A stretch of 64,000 nucleotides of DNA from JANQGG01 sp964642175 (GTDB lineage Bacteria; Bacteroidota; Chlorobiia; Chlorobiales; Chloroherpetonaceae): positions 124,001 to 188,000 of the forward strand of contig CAZXOK010000001.1 in assembly GCA_964642175.1 (NCBI GenBank), in the 5' to 3' direction. Shown one piece after another: positions 18,452-27,080 of this stretch. The translations under genes and the position numbers were made by a program. The notes under the pieces are model-generated. The model made no database searches, had not been told where the DNA came from, and saw only the letters and a list, made by a program, of their open reading frames with translations. Numbering within the stretch: position 1 is the first letter of the stretch; each line of letters opens with the position of its first letter.

Positions 18452-19721
18452 CGCAACCCATGTATTTACGAAGCACTTCAGGCACCTCAATCCTGCCATC
18501 TTCGGTCTGGTAATTTTCTATCAAAGACACCATCAGGCGAGAAGTAGCCAAACCTGAGCCATTAAGGGTATGAACAAATTCGGGTTTGGACTTGCCATCG
18601 CGTTTAAAACGAATGTTGGCACGGCGGGCCTGATAGTCTTCGAAATTTGAGCAACTTGAAGCTTCCAGAAACTTTTCTTCAGCCGGCGACCAGACTTCAA
18701 TATCGTAGCACCTGGCCGCGTTGGCGCTGATATCACCACTGCATAGCAACAATACACGGTAGGGTAGTGCTAATGCTTTCAATACGGCTTCGGCATTGGT
18801 AAGCAGTGCTTCAAGTTCTTCATAAGATGATTCAGGAAGGGTAAATTTTACCAGTTCAACCTTGTTAAACTGGTGTGTTCTTAGAAAACCTTTGGTGTCT
18901 TTGCCATAGCTTCCGGCTTCACGCCTGAAACAGGCCGAGTAAGCGGCATACTTGATAGGCAGGTTTTCTTTTGGGATCATTTCATCGCGATGCATATTGG
19001 TTACAGGGACTTCAGCCGTCGGGATGGCATAAATATCATCTTCTTGCATGTAATAGACCTGGTCGCTGAACTTTGGCCACTGCCCGGTTCCCCGAAGTGA
19101 TTGCTGATTGACAAAAAATGGTGGGAACACCTCGGTATAGCCGTGGTTTTCCAAATGAAGATCGAGCATAAAGTTAATTAACGCCCGCTCCAGGCTGGCG
19201 CCTTTGCCAACATAAAGCGGAAAACCGGCACCAGTAATTTTTGCACCGCGCTCAAAATCCAGTATCCCCAGCTTTTTCCCAAGTTCAAGATGGTCTTTGG
19301 GGTTAAACGAAAAAATGCGCTTGTTTTCCATGCACTCTTTATGCACAACATTTTCCTGCTCGCTGTTACCAATAGGGGTATCAGGATTTAAAATATTTGG
19401 AAGACGCAACAGGAGGTTTTCCTGCTCGGCTTCAAGATCACGCACATTTTGATCAAGTTGGGCGATCTCCTGGCCAACTACTTTCATTTCTGCAATCAAA
19501 TTCTCAGCCGACCCGGACTTCTCCTTTTTGATCTTTGAAATTTCCTGTGTTACAGTATTGCGCTTGGATTTGAGTTCGTCGCGCCTGGCAATGAGCTCTC
19601 TTCGTTGTTTATCGCATTCAAGCACACGATCGACCGAAGCCGCATCATCAGCCTGGGCGCGTTGTTGAAGCATGGTTTTAAAGGCGTCAGGGTTTTCTCG
19701 AATGAGTTTTATATCCAGCAT
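18438..19721 (-). CDS. serS: Seryl-tRNA synthetase
   Basis: SerS charges tRNA-Ser and tRNA-Sec-type tRNAs with serine. The 427-residue class II synthetase has the N-terminal long coiled-coil arm (residues about 25-105, rich in K, E and R), motif 2 (ACFRREAGSYGKDTKG) and motif 3 (NGSGLATSRLMVSLIENYQ). Length is standard. It lies between a GNAT gene and DUF1573 in one transcript. Confidence 0.97.
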   Translation of the reverse strand: MLDIKLIRENPDAFKTMLQQRAQADDAASVDRVLECDKQRRELIARRDELKSKRNTVTQEISKIKKEKSGSAENLIAEMKVVGQEIAQLDQNVRDLEAEQENLLLRLPNILNPDTPIGNSEQENVVHKECMENKRIFSFNPKDHLELGKKLGILDFERGAKITGAGFPLYVGKGASLERALINFMLDLHLENHGYTEVFPPFFVNQQSLRGTGQWPKFSDQVYYMQEDDIYAIPTAEVPVTNMHRDEMIPKENLPIKYAAYSACFRREAGSYGKDTKGFLRTHQFNKVELVKFTLPESSYEELEALLTNAEAVLKALALPYRVLLLCSGDISANAARCYDIEVWSPAEEKFLEASSCSNFEDYQARRANIRFKRDGKSKPEFVHTLNGSGLATSRLMVSLIENYQTEDGRIEVPEVLRKYMGCDVIA

Positions 19722-19736
19722 AAAGGTTTATGATAA

Positions 19737-20336
19737 TTAGATTTTAAATTTTGGGTATTCTCCATGTAAGAAGTCTTGGATCAGGACGGAACGATTGGTT
19801 TTATAGGTTGAACTTATCATGCTGTATAGAGCAAGGTTCATCCAGCGCTTTTGAATATAACCGGCCTCCAGAAGCTCGCCTTCCAGTGAAAATCTTAGTT
19901 TTTCCAGGAGATGCCGGTTTTTCTGATTCACTGCCGGCGTTCTGGCGCAAACACGGTGTAATGAACATTCAGAAAATAAAAACTCCAGCATTAATACAAT
20001 GGCTTCTTTAGCAAAACCCCGGCCTGTAAATGGTGTGGCGATCCAGTATCCGATCTCGGTATTTTTATTGAGCCAATCTACTGTATACGTGCTGATATAA
20101 CCGGCAATCTCTCCCGAGTCTTTTTTTTGGATTACAAAAGCAAATACCTGGTTCTCCTGCATTTTACCTACGGTGGTTTCAATCCAGGCCGTGGTTTCTT
20201 TCCGGCTCATTGGGTACAACAGGGATGGCTTGGCTGCTTTGAGCTCCTGGTAAGACTGCCGGCCGGCCTCGTAAAGGTGTTCAGAATAGGCGGGATCTAA
20301 ATCTTGTAAAACCAGATGAGAGCCTTGAACAGCCAT
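19737..20336 (-). CDS. GNAT acetyltransferase (RimJ/RimL-like)
   Basis: This 199-residue protein has the GNAT fold, with the EIGYWIATPFTGRGFAKEAI acetyl-CoA-binding segment and a C-terminal ALYSMI strand. It most resembles ribosomal-protein Ser/Ala N-acetyltransferases of the RimJ/RimL group, but the substrate cannot be told from sequence. The ATG overlaps the yqeY stop by one base, so translation is coupled. Confidence 0.82.
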   Translation of the reverse strand: MAVQGSHLVLQDLDPAYSEHLYEAGRQSYQELKAAKPSLLYPMSRKETTAWIETTVGKMQENQVFAFVIQKKDSGEIAGYISTYTVDWLNKNTEIGYWIATPFTGRGFAKEAIVLMLEFLFSECSLHRVCARTPAVNQKNRHLLEKLRFSLEGELLEAGYIQKRWMNLALYSMISSTYKTNRSVLIQDFLHGEYPKFKI

Positions 20337-20794
20337 TAAGCCCCTAAGATCGATTTTACAAGGTTTTGAACTTTACCGCCATCGGCTTTGCCTTTGAGCT
20401 CTTCCATGGCAGGACCCATCACTTTACCCATATCTTTCGGTCCGGAAGCGCCTACTTTTTTAATGATTGTTTCAATAATCGATTTGATCTCGTCTTCGCT
20501 TAACGCTTTGGGTAAATACTCTTCCAGGACGGATAATTCCGAGGCTTCTTTGTCGGCCAGATCATCCCGGCCTCCGGCTTTGTATTGCTCAATAGAATCA
20601 CGGCGGCGTTTAGCCAATCCGATCACGACATCCATTTCCTGTTCTGCGTTCAACTCACCGGTGCCACCCACACGTATGGAGACTTCTTTTTCCAGGAGAG
20701 CTGCACGAACCGAGCGCAGGGTTTCGAGTCGGTTCTTATCGCCACTTTTCATGGCCAGTTTTAAATCGGTGTTGATTTTTTCTTTAAGAGACAT
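20336..20794 (-). CDS. yqeY: GatB/YqeY-domain protein
   Basis: The 152-residue YqeY-type protein is homologous to the tRNA-binding tail of GatB amidotransferase subunits. Start MSLKEKINTDLKLAMKSGDK at 20794 matches the family, and an 11-residue upstream extension in frame is not expected. The block PKALSEDEIKSII and the C-terminal GxVMGPAMEELKGKADGG are typical. A role in transamidation quality control or tRNA binding is presumed but not proven for stand-alone members. Confidence 0.9.
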   Translation of the reverse strand: MSLKEKINTDLKLAMKSGDKNRLETLRSVRAALLEKEVSIRVGGTGELNAEQEMDVVIGLAKRRRDSIEQYKAGGRDDLADKEASELSVLEEYLPKALSEDEIKSIIETIIKKVGASGPKDMGKVMGPAMEELKGKADGGKVQNLVKSILGA

Positions 20795-20872
20795 ATCAGC
20801 GTAGAATAGTTGATTAGAGTTCTGCAAAAATACACAGACTCGGCATGAAATAAAACAAATCCAAGCCCAGTA

Positions 20873-22300
20873 TTACCCCGCTTTGGATTTTAATCCCTCA
20901 GAAATCAGCCGCCTCAATTCAGCATCGGTTTCTCTTTTTAAGGCAGACTTTAATATAAAGCAGGATTCTTTTTGTGGTGATCGGTTTAGCTGGATGATCG
21001 CTTCTTTTCGAAGTGATTTTTGCCGGCAGTTCAGCACTTCATTTAAAATCGGCAGCATATTGGTGGGGTTTCCCAAACCCGAAAGCGTTTGGAGCATGGT
21101 AATCTGCAGATTCTCAGATCCGGCTTTGCAAGGCTCATTGAAATAAGGTACAAGTTTATGAAAATACTCAGCATTACCGATTTTGGAGAGCGACTTTAAG
21201 GCTGCTTGTTTCACCTCCTGATGGCGGGAGTCTTTGAAAACCTTAAAACAAAAAGCCGAAGCCTCGTAGAGCTTAAAGTTTCCGGCAAGATCAATAATAT
21301 TTTGCTGAAGTACAGGTGATGAGGTTTGCCGGTAAAAACCTTCCAGAACAGTTAAAGCATCGGTTGAAGTGGAAGATTGGTATGCCCCGATCAGCGCTTT
21401 CCTGAGTTGAAACGACGCTGTTTTATATCCATCCTTTAGCTTTGGATACTGTGCCAGGTTGTTATGACCGGATAAGCTGTTTGCAGCCGAAATTTTTACA
21501 TTTTCGGCCGGATCGAACCGAACTGCAAATATCAGGGCCCGTTTAGCTTTATCGGAACGCTTTTTCCGGAGCGTTCGGGCAGCTGTGGAGCGAACCAGGT
21601 CTGACTTATCCTGCTTTAATGCCCCGATCAGCATATCTTCTGCCTTTGGTTCCCGAAATAAGCTAAGCGCTTTAAGCACATCGCTTCGGTTATCCGGCGA
21701 ACTATGTATCGAGCACTTTTCTAAAACCGCAAGCTTTTCATCGGGGCTTTTTAACGTATGGCTGAAGATATATTGGCGCAGAAGCCAGAGTTTTCTGGCA
21801 CCGTTTTCAGACATATCGAACCAGGTTTGTGTTTCACATGGCACAACTTCGTAGGTGGTTTTGGCTTTGTTGGGATTTGAAAAGAAACCTGTGCCGGGTT
21901 TTGTTTTTTGACTCAAAGCCACATATTGATAACCGGGTTTGAAATGAACACTCTTGAAAGAGCGTTTTGAGCGAATTTCCCTGCTACCTACCTGCCAGGT
22001 TTGGTAAGAGAACGGTAGCGTAATGATGCGGGTTTTAACTTTAGATTTTAATCGTTCAAGCACTTGTGCTCTTGCTTTTTTGCCATATGCCGGTCCGGAC
22101 ACGCCGGTGATTTTAATCACAACAATATCGTGGGCCTCCTGGCTCAGGCTATACAAATAGTGGCAATTATCTCTGGCAAGAACCAGGCTCGAATTGAAAC
22201 AAAGCAGGTTAAAGAATGATAAAAGAAGCAGCATGAATAACCAAGAACCCGTTAGCCGGCGCACAAAGAATATTTTAAAACCTCTCACAATAAAGCCCAA
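20873..22300 (-). CDS. Exported HEAT-repeat protein
   Basis: The N-terminus has a signal peptide, and residues about 50-170 form a beta-rich domain with Cys pairs reminiscent of an NTR-like module. The rest, to residue 475, consists of helical HEAT-type repeats (for example LVRSTAARTLRKKRSDKAKR). Such repeats are protein-binding scaffolds, and the partner is unknown. The frame begins at TTG 22300. GTG 22264 or ATG 22234 would give a more usual signal peptide. The TTG shares its first base with the divergent pdxH start, so one of the longer versions may be wrong. Confidence 0.78.
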   Translation of the reverse strand: MGFIVRGFKIFFVRRLTGSWLFMLLLLSFFNLLCFNSSLVLARDNCHYLYSLSQEAHDIVVIKITGVSGPAYGKKARAQVLERLKSKVKTRIITLPFSYQTWQVGSREIRSKRSFKSVHFKPGYQYVALSQKTKPGTGFFSNPNKAKTTYEVVPCETQTWFDMSENGARKLWLLRQYIFSHTLKSPDEKLAVLEKCSIHSSPDNRSDVLKALSLFREPKAEDMLIGALKQDKSDLVRSTAARTLRKKRSDKAKRALIFAVRFDPAENVKISAANSLSGHNNLAQYPKLKDGYKTASFQLRKALIGAYQSSTSTDALTVLEGFYRQTSSPVLQQNIIDLAGNFKLYEASAFCFKVFKDSRHQEVKQAALKSLSKIGNAEYFHKLVPYFNEPCKAGSENLQITMLQTLSGLGNPTNMLPILNEVLNCRQKSLRKEAIIQLNRSPQKESCFILKSALKRETDAELRRLISEGLKSKAG

Positions 22301-22941
22301 TGGATTATCAAAAGTTAAGAAATGAATATACGATCAAAGTATTAAATGAGCATGATGTTAACCCAAACCCTTTTTTACAGTTTGAAGCATGGTTTCAGGA
22401 TGCACTTCAACAAGGCACATTCGATCCAAATGCCATGACCCTGGCCACGGCCTCACAGGATGGGGTGCCTTCAGCCAGGATCGTGCTTTTAAAAGGCCTG
22501 GATGAGAAAGGATTTGTTTTTTACACCAACAAACAAAGTCAAAAAGGGCTGGATTTACTTGGTAACCCGAAAGCTGCTTTGGTGTTTTACTGGTCGGAAG
22601 CTCAACGGCAAATACGTATTACCGGTGAAGTTGAAGATCTGACAACTGAGGAATCGGAAGCTTACTTTAAAACCCGTCCCCATGGCAGCAAACTGGGGGC
22701 ATGGGCCTCCAATCAATCCCGAAAGCTTAGCAGCCGCAAAGCCCTTGAAGAGGCTTATAGGGCTTTCGAAGAAAAATTTCAAAACGCTGATATCCCGAAA
22801 CCCGACTATTGGGGCGGATACCGGGTAATACCTACACGCATCGAGTTTTGGCAGGGCCGGGAAAACCGCCTGCACGACCGGCTGGTCTATACTCTTGAGC
22901 AAAACTCCCACACCTGGAAACTCTCCCGTCTGTATCCCTAA
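22300..22941 (+). CDS. pdxH: Pyridoxamine/pyridoxine 5'-phosphate oxidase
   Basis: PdxH makes PLP from PNP or PMP with FMN and oxygen. The 213-residue protein shows LRNEY at the start, PSARIVLLKGLDEKGFVFYTN (FMN-binding), the GSKLGAWASNQS block and WGGYRVIPTRIEFWQG..RLHDR (substrate and FMN sites). Length is standard. Its promoter must lie within the 5' part of the divergent HEAT gene. An aerobic or microaerobic organism is implied. Confidence 0.97.
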   Translation: MDYQKLRNEYTIKVLNEHDVNPNPFLQFEAWFQDALQQGTFDPNAMTLATASQDGVPSARIVLLKGLDEKGFVFYTNKQSQKGLDLLGNPKAALVFYWSEAQRQIRITGEVEDLTTEESEAYFKTRPHGSKLGAWASNQSRKLSSRKALEEAYRAFEEKFQNADIPKPDYWGGYRVIPTRIEFWQGRENRLHDRLVYTLEQNSHTWKLSRLYP

Positions 22942-23089
22942 ACTATGCTCAGAGGTCTTTGTGAGCAGGGTTTGTTGGAAACTCGTTGCAAGGGTTTTGC
23001 GTTTTTGAGTTATGGTTGTATATTCAACCCAGAGTATTTGTAACTGATTGATCGTTTTTTAACGTAAATTATTGTTTTATAATCTATTA

Positions 23090-23096
23090 GGAGGAT
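23090..23096 (+). promoter_or_regulatory. Strong Shine-Dalgarno site of the zinc-ribbon gene
   Basis: TAGGAGG stands 6 nt before the ATG at 23103. It is a near-perfect anti-Shine-Dalgarno match, notable for a lineage in which such sites are often weak. Confidence 0.7.
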
Positions 23097-23102
23097 TATT
23101 AA

Positions 23103-23354
23103 ATGCCAACATATCATTATCGTTGTAGCGAATGTGGATTTGAGATGGAAAAAATGCAATCAATGAATGATGCACCGCTGACATCTTGTTCCAACTGCGG
23201 AACAGACCAACTCAAGCGTGTGATCAGCGCCGGATCTGGATTTGTGTTAAAAGGTAAAGGTTTCTATAATACCGACTACAAAAATAGCTGCAAAACAGAA
23301 AATGCTGCTCCTGCTGGTGCGCCTTGTTGCGCCGGTGGTTCATGCGGAATGTAA
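23103..23354 (+). CDS. FmdB-family zinc-ribbon protein
   Basis: This 83-residue protein begins with the FmdB signature MPTYHYRCSECG and has two CxxC knuckles (CSEC, CSNC) for one zinc. The tail is Cys-rich (APCCAGGSCGM). The family is widespread with a putative regulatory role, and exact function is unknown. A strong terminator follows 32 nt after the stop, making it monocistronic. It borders the radical SAM operon, which runs towards it. Confidence 0.9.
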   Translation: MPTYHYRCSECGFEMEKMQSMNDAPLTSCSNCGTDQLKRVISAGSGFVLKGKGFYNTDYKNSCKTENAAPAGAPCCAGGSCGM

Positions 23355-23385
23355 TCCATTTATTTGCGGAATAATTGATATTAAG

Positions 23386-23412
23386 GCGACCGTTTTTCGG
23401 TCGCTTTTTTTT
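23386..23412 (+). terminator. Rho-independent terminator
   Basis: GCGACCG / CGGTCGC stem (23386-23392 and 23398-23404) with a T5 loop, followed by nine T residues. It ends the zinc-ribbon transcript and may block read-through into the convergent radical SAM operon. Confidence 0.88.
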
Positions 23413-23454
23413 TACCTCTCACCCCAGTGTCTGCAAATCCAGGATCAACCTGCG

Positions 23455-24873
23455 TTAATCTATATTCTGTGTGATTTGCCCGGCCTGTTCTAACATATCG
23501 TTGACAAACCATGAGCCGTTGGCTGTTAAGACATATTCCTCAAGGTTTTTTTCTTTTCTAAGTAAAGCACTGTCTATCCATTCTTTTTTAAGAGAGTGAG
23601 CATGAAGCTGCGAAAAAGTCTTCTCTTGAATTTTCCCGGTCATGATTTGGGCAAGCAACGGCTGAATGCGCTGCTCCTGCTCGGTTTGCCACAACCCGCC
23701 TTCAAGCACCGGTACAACTTTACTCGACTCGTTGAGGTAGGTATTCAGGGTTGGATGCCGGTAATGATAGGCATTAAAGACACCATCAGCACTGGCGCCA
23801 AGTGCGAGTAAATTTTCTCCTCGCAACATATGAGTTGAATACAGGTTATGATCGTTATTGAGCGAAAAATGATCAAAATGGTTTTTATGATAGTTTTGAG
23901 AGATCAGCCAGGACTCTCCCAACTGGAAAAGCACATATGCCAGTAACGGGGACTGATTTGGTTTTTTAACTTTATCGATAAAGCGTCGGTTATGGGCTGA
24001 GACCTGAAGCTGATAAAATGAAAACCCATGAACACCCAGATCAGTTAGCTTTATTAAGGATTGGAGAAACTCGCCAACAGATTGATTGGGAAGGCCTAAG
24101 ATCAGGTCAACGGTTATAATAAACCCAAGCGATATGGCCAGCCGGATCTTTTCTAAAACTTCATTTGCTGTTTCGCGCCGTCCGATTAACTCGCGCAGAT
24201 CATCATCCAGGGTTTGCAATCCGATGTGCAATCGGCTAAAACCCAAGTCTTTTAACTTCTGAAGATGGCTTTTCTCCAACAACGAACTGATGGATTCTAT
24301 GGCCATCTCTGTTTTAGGCGTGATTAAAAAACTGTTTTTGCAGTGTTGAACAAGTTGTTCAAATAAAGCCGGTTCTATGCCATTTGGCGTACCGCCCCCA
24401 AAATGGACGGTTGAAACCGGCTGCTTTTGGATCGGGGAGAGATGTTTCCATGTATCCATTTCATGCAATAATGCTTCGGTATATCGGTGCTCTACATCGG
24501 AACTTGATTTCCCTTTGGCAATCGTATAGCAATCGCAAAAGGGGCATCTTGTATCACAAAAAGGAAGGTGAAGATATATCGCTAATGGATTTATCGGGCT
24601 TTTCGGGATGATATGCTGCGAGAGTTCAAACCAGGCTTGTTGGCCCGAATGATCATAGCCTCGTTTTTTCCATATGGGTTCGGGCAACTGGCGGTTGTAG
24701 ATTTCAAACTGCTTTTTTGCTTTTTGCCAAGCCTGAATAATGGCCTCAACATTTACATCACCAGATGCTTCTTCGATCAGATCCTGCCAAATCTTCTGCT
24801 CTGATGCGCTTACCTGATAATTTCTGAATGTGAACATACTTTCCTGTTTCATCGATTCGGGCTCAGCGATCAT
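23455..24873 (-). CDS. HemN/HemW-like radical SAM protein
   Basis: The 472-residue enzyme has the radical SAM motif C106-xxx-C110-xx-C113 followed by C115, the order seen in HemN/HemW-type proteins (HLPFCDTRCPFCDC). The nearby GGGTP motif and the GLQTLDDDLRELIGR segment also match. HemN oxidises coproporphyrinogen III, HemW is a heme chaperone, and other relatives act on heme or as methylases. The N-terminal 90 residues are not part of the core fold. It is the last gene of the accessory operon and overlaps its predecessor by 11 nt, so a role in that system is likely. The reaction is unknown. Confidence 0.85.
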   Translation of the reverse strand: MIAEPESMKQESMFTFRNYQVSASEQKIWQDLIEEASGDVNVEAIIQAWQKAKKQFEIYNRQLPEPIWKKRGYDHSGQQAWFELSQHIIPKSPINPLAIYLHLPFCDTRCPFCDCYTIAKGKSSSDVEHRYTEALLHEMDTWKHLSPIQKQPVSTVHFGGGTPNGIEPALFEQLVQHCKNSFLITPKTEMAIESISSLLEKSHLQKLKDLGFSRLHIGLQTLDDDLRELIGRRETANEVLEKIRLAISLGFIITVDLILGLPNQSVGEFLQSLIKLTDLGVHGFSFYQLQVSAHNRRFIDKVKKPNQSPLLAYVLFQLGESWLISQNYHKNHFDHFSLNNDHNLYSTHMLRGENLLALGASADGVFNAYHYRHPTLNTYLNESSKVVPVLEGGLWQTEQEQRIQPLLAQIMTGKIQEKTFSQLHAHSLKKEWIDSALLRKEKNLEEYVLTANGSWFVNDMLEQAGQITQNID

Positions 24874-26794
24874 TGATATGGGCCATGTAGTAATCTTTAC
24901 AAATATCGCACTGATGGCAAGCCAGCCGGCAGTTTAGGGTTTGCTCATAATAAGAATCCGAAATATCCATTGGCTCTAAAACCGATGCGGGACCACCCCC
25001 TATTTCATGAGGCCATAATGATTTTTGATGAATATAGGCATCCAAAACCTGCCGGTATTTTTTTGGATCATTTAAGGTTACCCGTCCGGCTAACTTCAGC
25101 TCATCATACAACCCATCAAAAAAGTAAAGGTGTTGCGGCAGCACCCAGGCACCTGTAAGCCGCAACCATGGCTGACGCTCCAGCAGATCGTTGCACAATG
25201 AACCCGGATTTGGGTTTGGGCTGTAAGCCATCTCGTAAAAATGCTGAGTGCGAAAAGTGCATCCCGGCAGACAGCACTCATTGATCAATAATCGGATTTT
25301 TCCACGAAATGCCGATTTTATAATATCTAACGCCTCGATATCTCTCATGATTTTTCCAGAAGGAACAAGTGTTTCAAAGATATTGTCCAGCATCAGGAGT
25401 TGATGGGGTGTTGAAATATCCATTAATGTAGAGGCGGTGAGCGAAAGATCAGGCAGTTTTTCCTTGATCAGTCGGGCCAGAGTCGGGTCACTAAGCACCA
25501 CCTCATCTAACCCATAGTTTTCCCGGAAAGAGTGCAGAGCTTTGATAGCATCAGGGGCAATTTCGGCTGCCGGTTTCGGAAGTGAAATCGGATTGAGCAA
25601 TACTGTATGCGAAAAAAGCGACTCTTTGAGGAAAGCCTGAACATGTTTTTGCGGTTGAACCGGCCTGCCGGAAGCGATGGCGTGATCGGGAAGAGGTAAA
25701 TACACGGATGTGATGTACGGCCCGTAATCTTTTTTGAGCGCCTGCCAAAACGCCGGGGGCTGATCCACATAGGGTATTGCAAACGGTTTAACCGTCCTCT
25801 TTTGCGCGAATTGTTCAGCATCAGGTTTAACCGAAATGGAAGGAATAACCTCTTTATCATTGCTGTAGCTGTGCAAGCGTTGCATAGCTACAGCCAAACA
25901 GCCACCGGAGCACAGGTTTGCTGCTTTTAACTGGCAGCTTGAGCATTCCTGGAAAATTCCAATATTCCGATAAGCCTTCAGCGACTCATTAAAGCGTTGG
26001 TTGACTTCCAGTGCGTCACTCTTTGAAGAGATATGCTCACGAGGCAAACTCTCCATCGGATAGCAGGGGATGATGGATCCATCAGGTAAAATATCGGGAA
26101 TGGCCCCGCAACCTTGTTTGATATTCTGGAGGTAAAGCGCCAGGAAATCCTCAGGGAACATACACGCTACAAAACCGCAATCAAAATCAATCTGAATCCC
26201 CTTCTCTTTATGTGTTACATGGAAATCGCAGATAGACTGGCCCACGCTGGAATAGTCTTTCGCCGGCAGGTAATGGTTTTGGTGATCCAGGCAAGGATTG
26301 GCGAGACCTAGTCTGACTGAACGCCTAAGTTGATAATGCTCAATGAGATCGACCAGAAAATCCAGTCTTGGCTTTCTGGTTCGAATGGTATAACCCAGTT
26401 TAACCGATTCATGAAACCTTTCAAAGACAAGCTTTAGCTTATTATCAAGGTCTTTGTATGTGTTTTCCAGGTGATTGGCATTGATCAGAATTGATAGCTG
26501 ATCCGGGCCGAATTTCGCAAGATGGTCTAACACGGGTTCGGGCATCAGGCCGTTTGAAAATAAAAACAGGGGAAGGCGTCTTTGCCGAATCTGGTCCAAA
26601 AACCAGGTGAAATCGGGATGCAGGGAGGGCTCACCCCCGAGCAAACGAACCTCAGGAACCTTTGAGCGTTCAAGAAAATCCAGACTTTCCAAAAAAACCT
26701 GCCTGCTCATGTGCTGTTGAGTAACATGAGTTGTTTTTGCAAAGCAATGGGGACAGTGCAGGTTACACTCAAGTGTTATGGAAAGATTGGCCAT
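24863..26794 (-). CDS. Radical SAM protein fused to a U32-peptidase-like domain
   Basis: Residues about 1-300 form a radical SAM domain with C10-xxx-C14-xx-C17 and a SPASM-like Cys set (CSSCQLKAANLCSGGC). The C-terminal half (about 340-640) resembles U32-type proteins: a VVLSDPTLARL strand, then LTASTLMDIST and the INECCLPGCTFRTQHF block. U32 relatives include UbiU/UbiV-type Fe-S hydroxylases. A final CxxxCxxCxxC cluster lies near residue 628. The fusion suggests two consecutive oxidative steps. It lies 4 nt after the PqqD-like gene. The substrate is unknown. Confidence 0.82.
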   Translation of the reverse strand: MANLSITLECNLHCPHCFAKTTHVTQQHMSRQVFLESLDFLERSKVPEVRLLGGEPSLHPDFTWFLDQIRQRRLPLFLFSNGLMPEPVLDHLAKFGPDQLSILINANHLENTYKDLDNKLKLVFERFHESVKLGYTIRTRKPRLDFLVDLIEHYQLRRSVRLGLANPCLDHQNHYLPAKDYSSVGQSICDFHVTHKEKGIQIDFDCGFVACMFPEDFLALYLQNIKQGCGAIPDILPDGSIIPCYPMESLPREHISSKSDALEVNQRFNESLKAYRNIGIFQECSSCQLKAANLCSGGCLAVAMQRLHSYSNDKEVIPSISVKPDAEQFAQKRTVKPFAIPYVDQPPAFWQALKKDYGPYITSVYLPLPDHAIASGRPVQPQKHVQAFLKESLFSHTVLLNPISLPKPAAEIAPDAIKALHSFRENYGLDEVVLSDPTLARLIKEKLPDLSLTASTLMDISTPHQLLMLDNIFETLVPSGKIMRDIEALDIIKSAFRGKIRLLINECCLPGCTFRTQHFYEMAYSPNPNPGSLCNDLLERQPWLRLTGAWVLPQHLYFFDGLYDELKLAGRVTLNDPKKYRQVLDAYIHQKSLWPHEIGGGPASVLEPMDISDSYYEQTLNCRLACHQCDICKDYYMAHINDR

Positions 26795-26798
26795 TGGC

Positions 26799-27071
26799 TT
26801 ACCCTTTTTGAATTAAACCTGTTTTCATCCAGGTGTTACAAGTTCCGGATACCCATTTTTCTGATTCATCACGATCTTTGCCTGAAATAGCGGCTATCAT
26901 TTCAATGATTTGTTCTAAAGACAAACGGCGGCTCAAAAGATCCCATAATGCCGCTTCGGGATAAACCAGTTTTATTGCCCGGTTCAAAGATGGCTGAATG
27001 ATTATGATTCCGTCGGTTTCGACCGCCCATTTAATTTCTTTCGCGCATGTATAGTATTCCATTTCTAACAT
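26799..27071 (-). CDS. PqqD-like RiPP recognition protein
   Basis: The 90-residue protein fits the PqqD/RRE fold, a small winged-helix module that binds leader peptides and presents them to radical SAM enzymes. Evidence is a beta-strand region (KWAVETDGIIIIQP) and a helical LWDLLSRRLSLEQIIEMIAA segment, ending in a WxxxGLI turn. It lies between two radical SAM genes. PqqD-like proteins in this position usually serve the neighbouring maturases, and that is inferred here. Confidence 0.78.
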   Translation of the reverse strand: MLEMEYYTCAKEIKWAVETDGIIIIQPSLNRAIKLVYPEAALWDLLSRRLSLEQIIEMIAAISGKDRDESEKWVSGTCNTWMKTGLIQKG

Positions 27072-27080
27072 ATGTTTGCA

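Noticed and set aside
18452..18499. Longer N-terminus for the DUF1573 gene
   Set aside because: It would add 16 residues without hydrophobic character inside serS. The ATG at 18451 leads directly into a good signal peptide.
25507..25860. Minus-strand ORFs in other frames inside the radical SAM/U32 gene
   Set aside because: Composition is basic and low in structure, with no start site. They are shadows of the fused gene.
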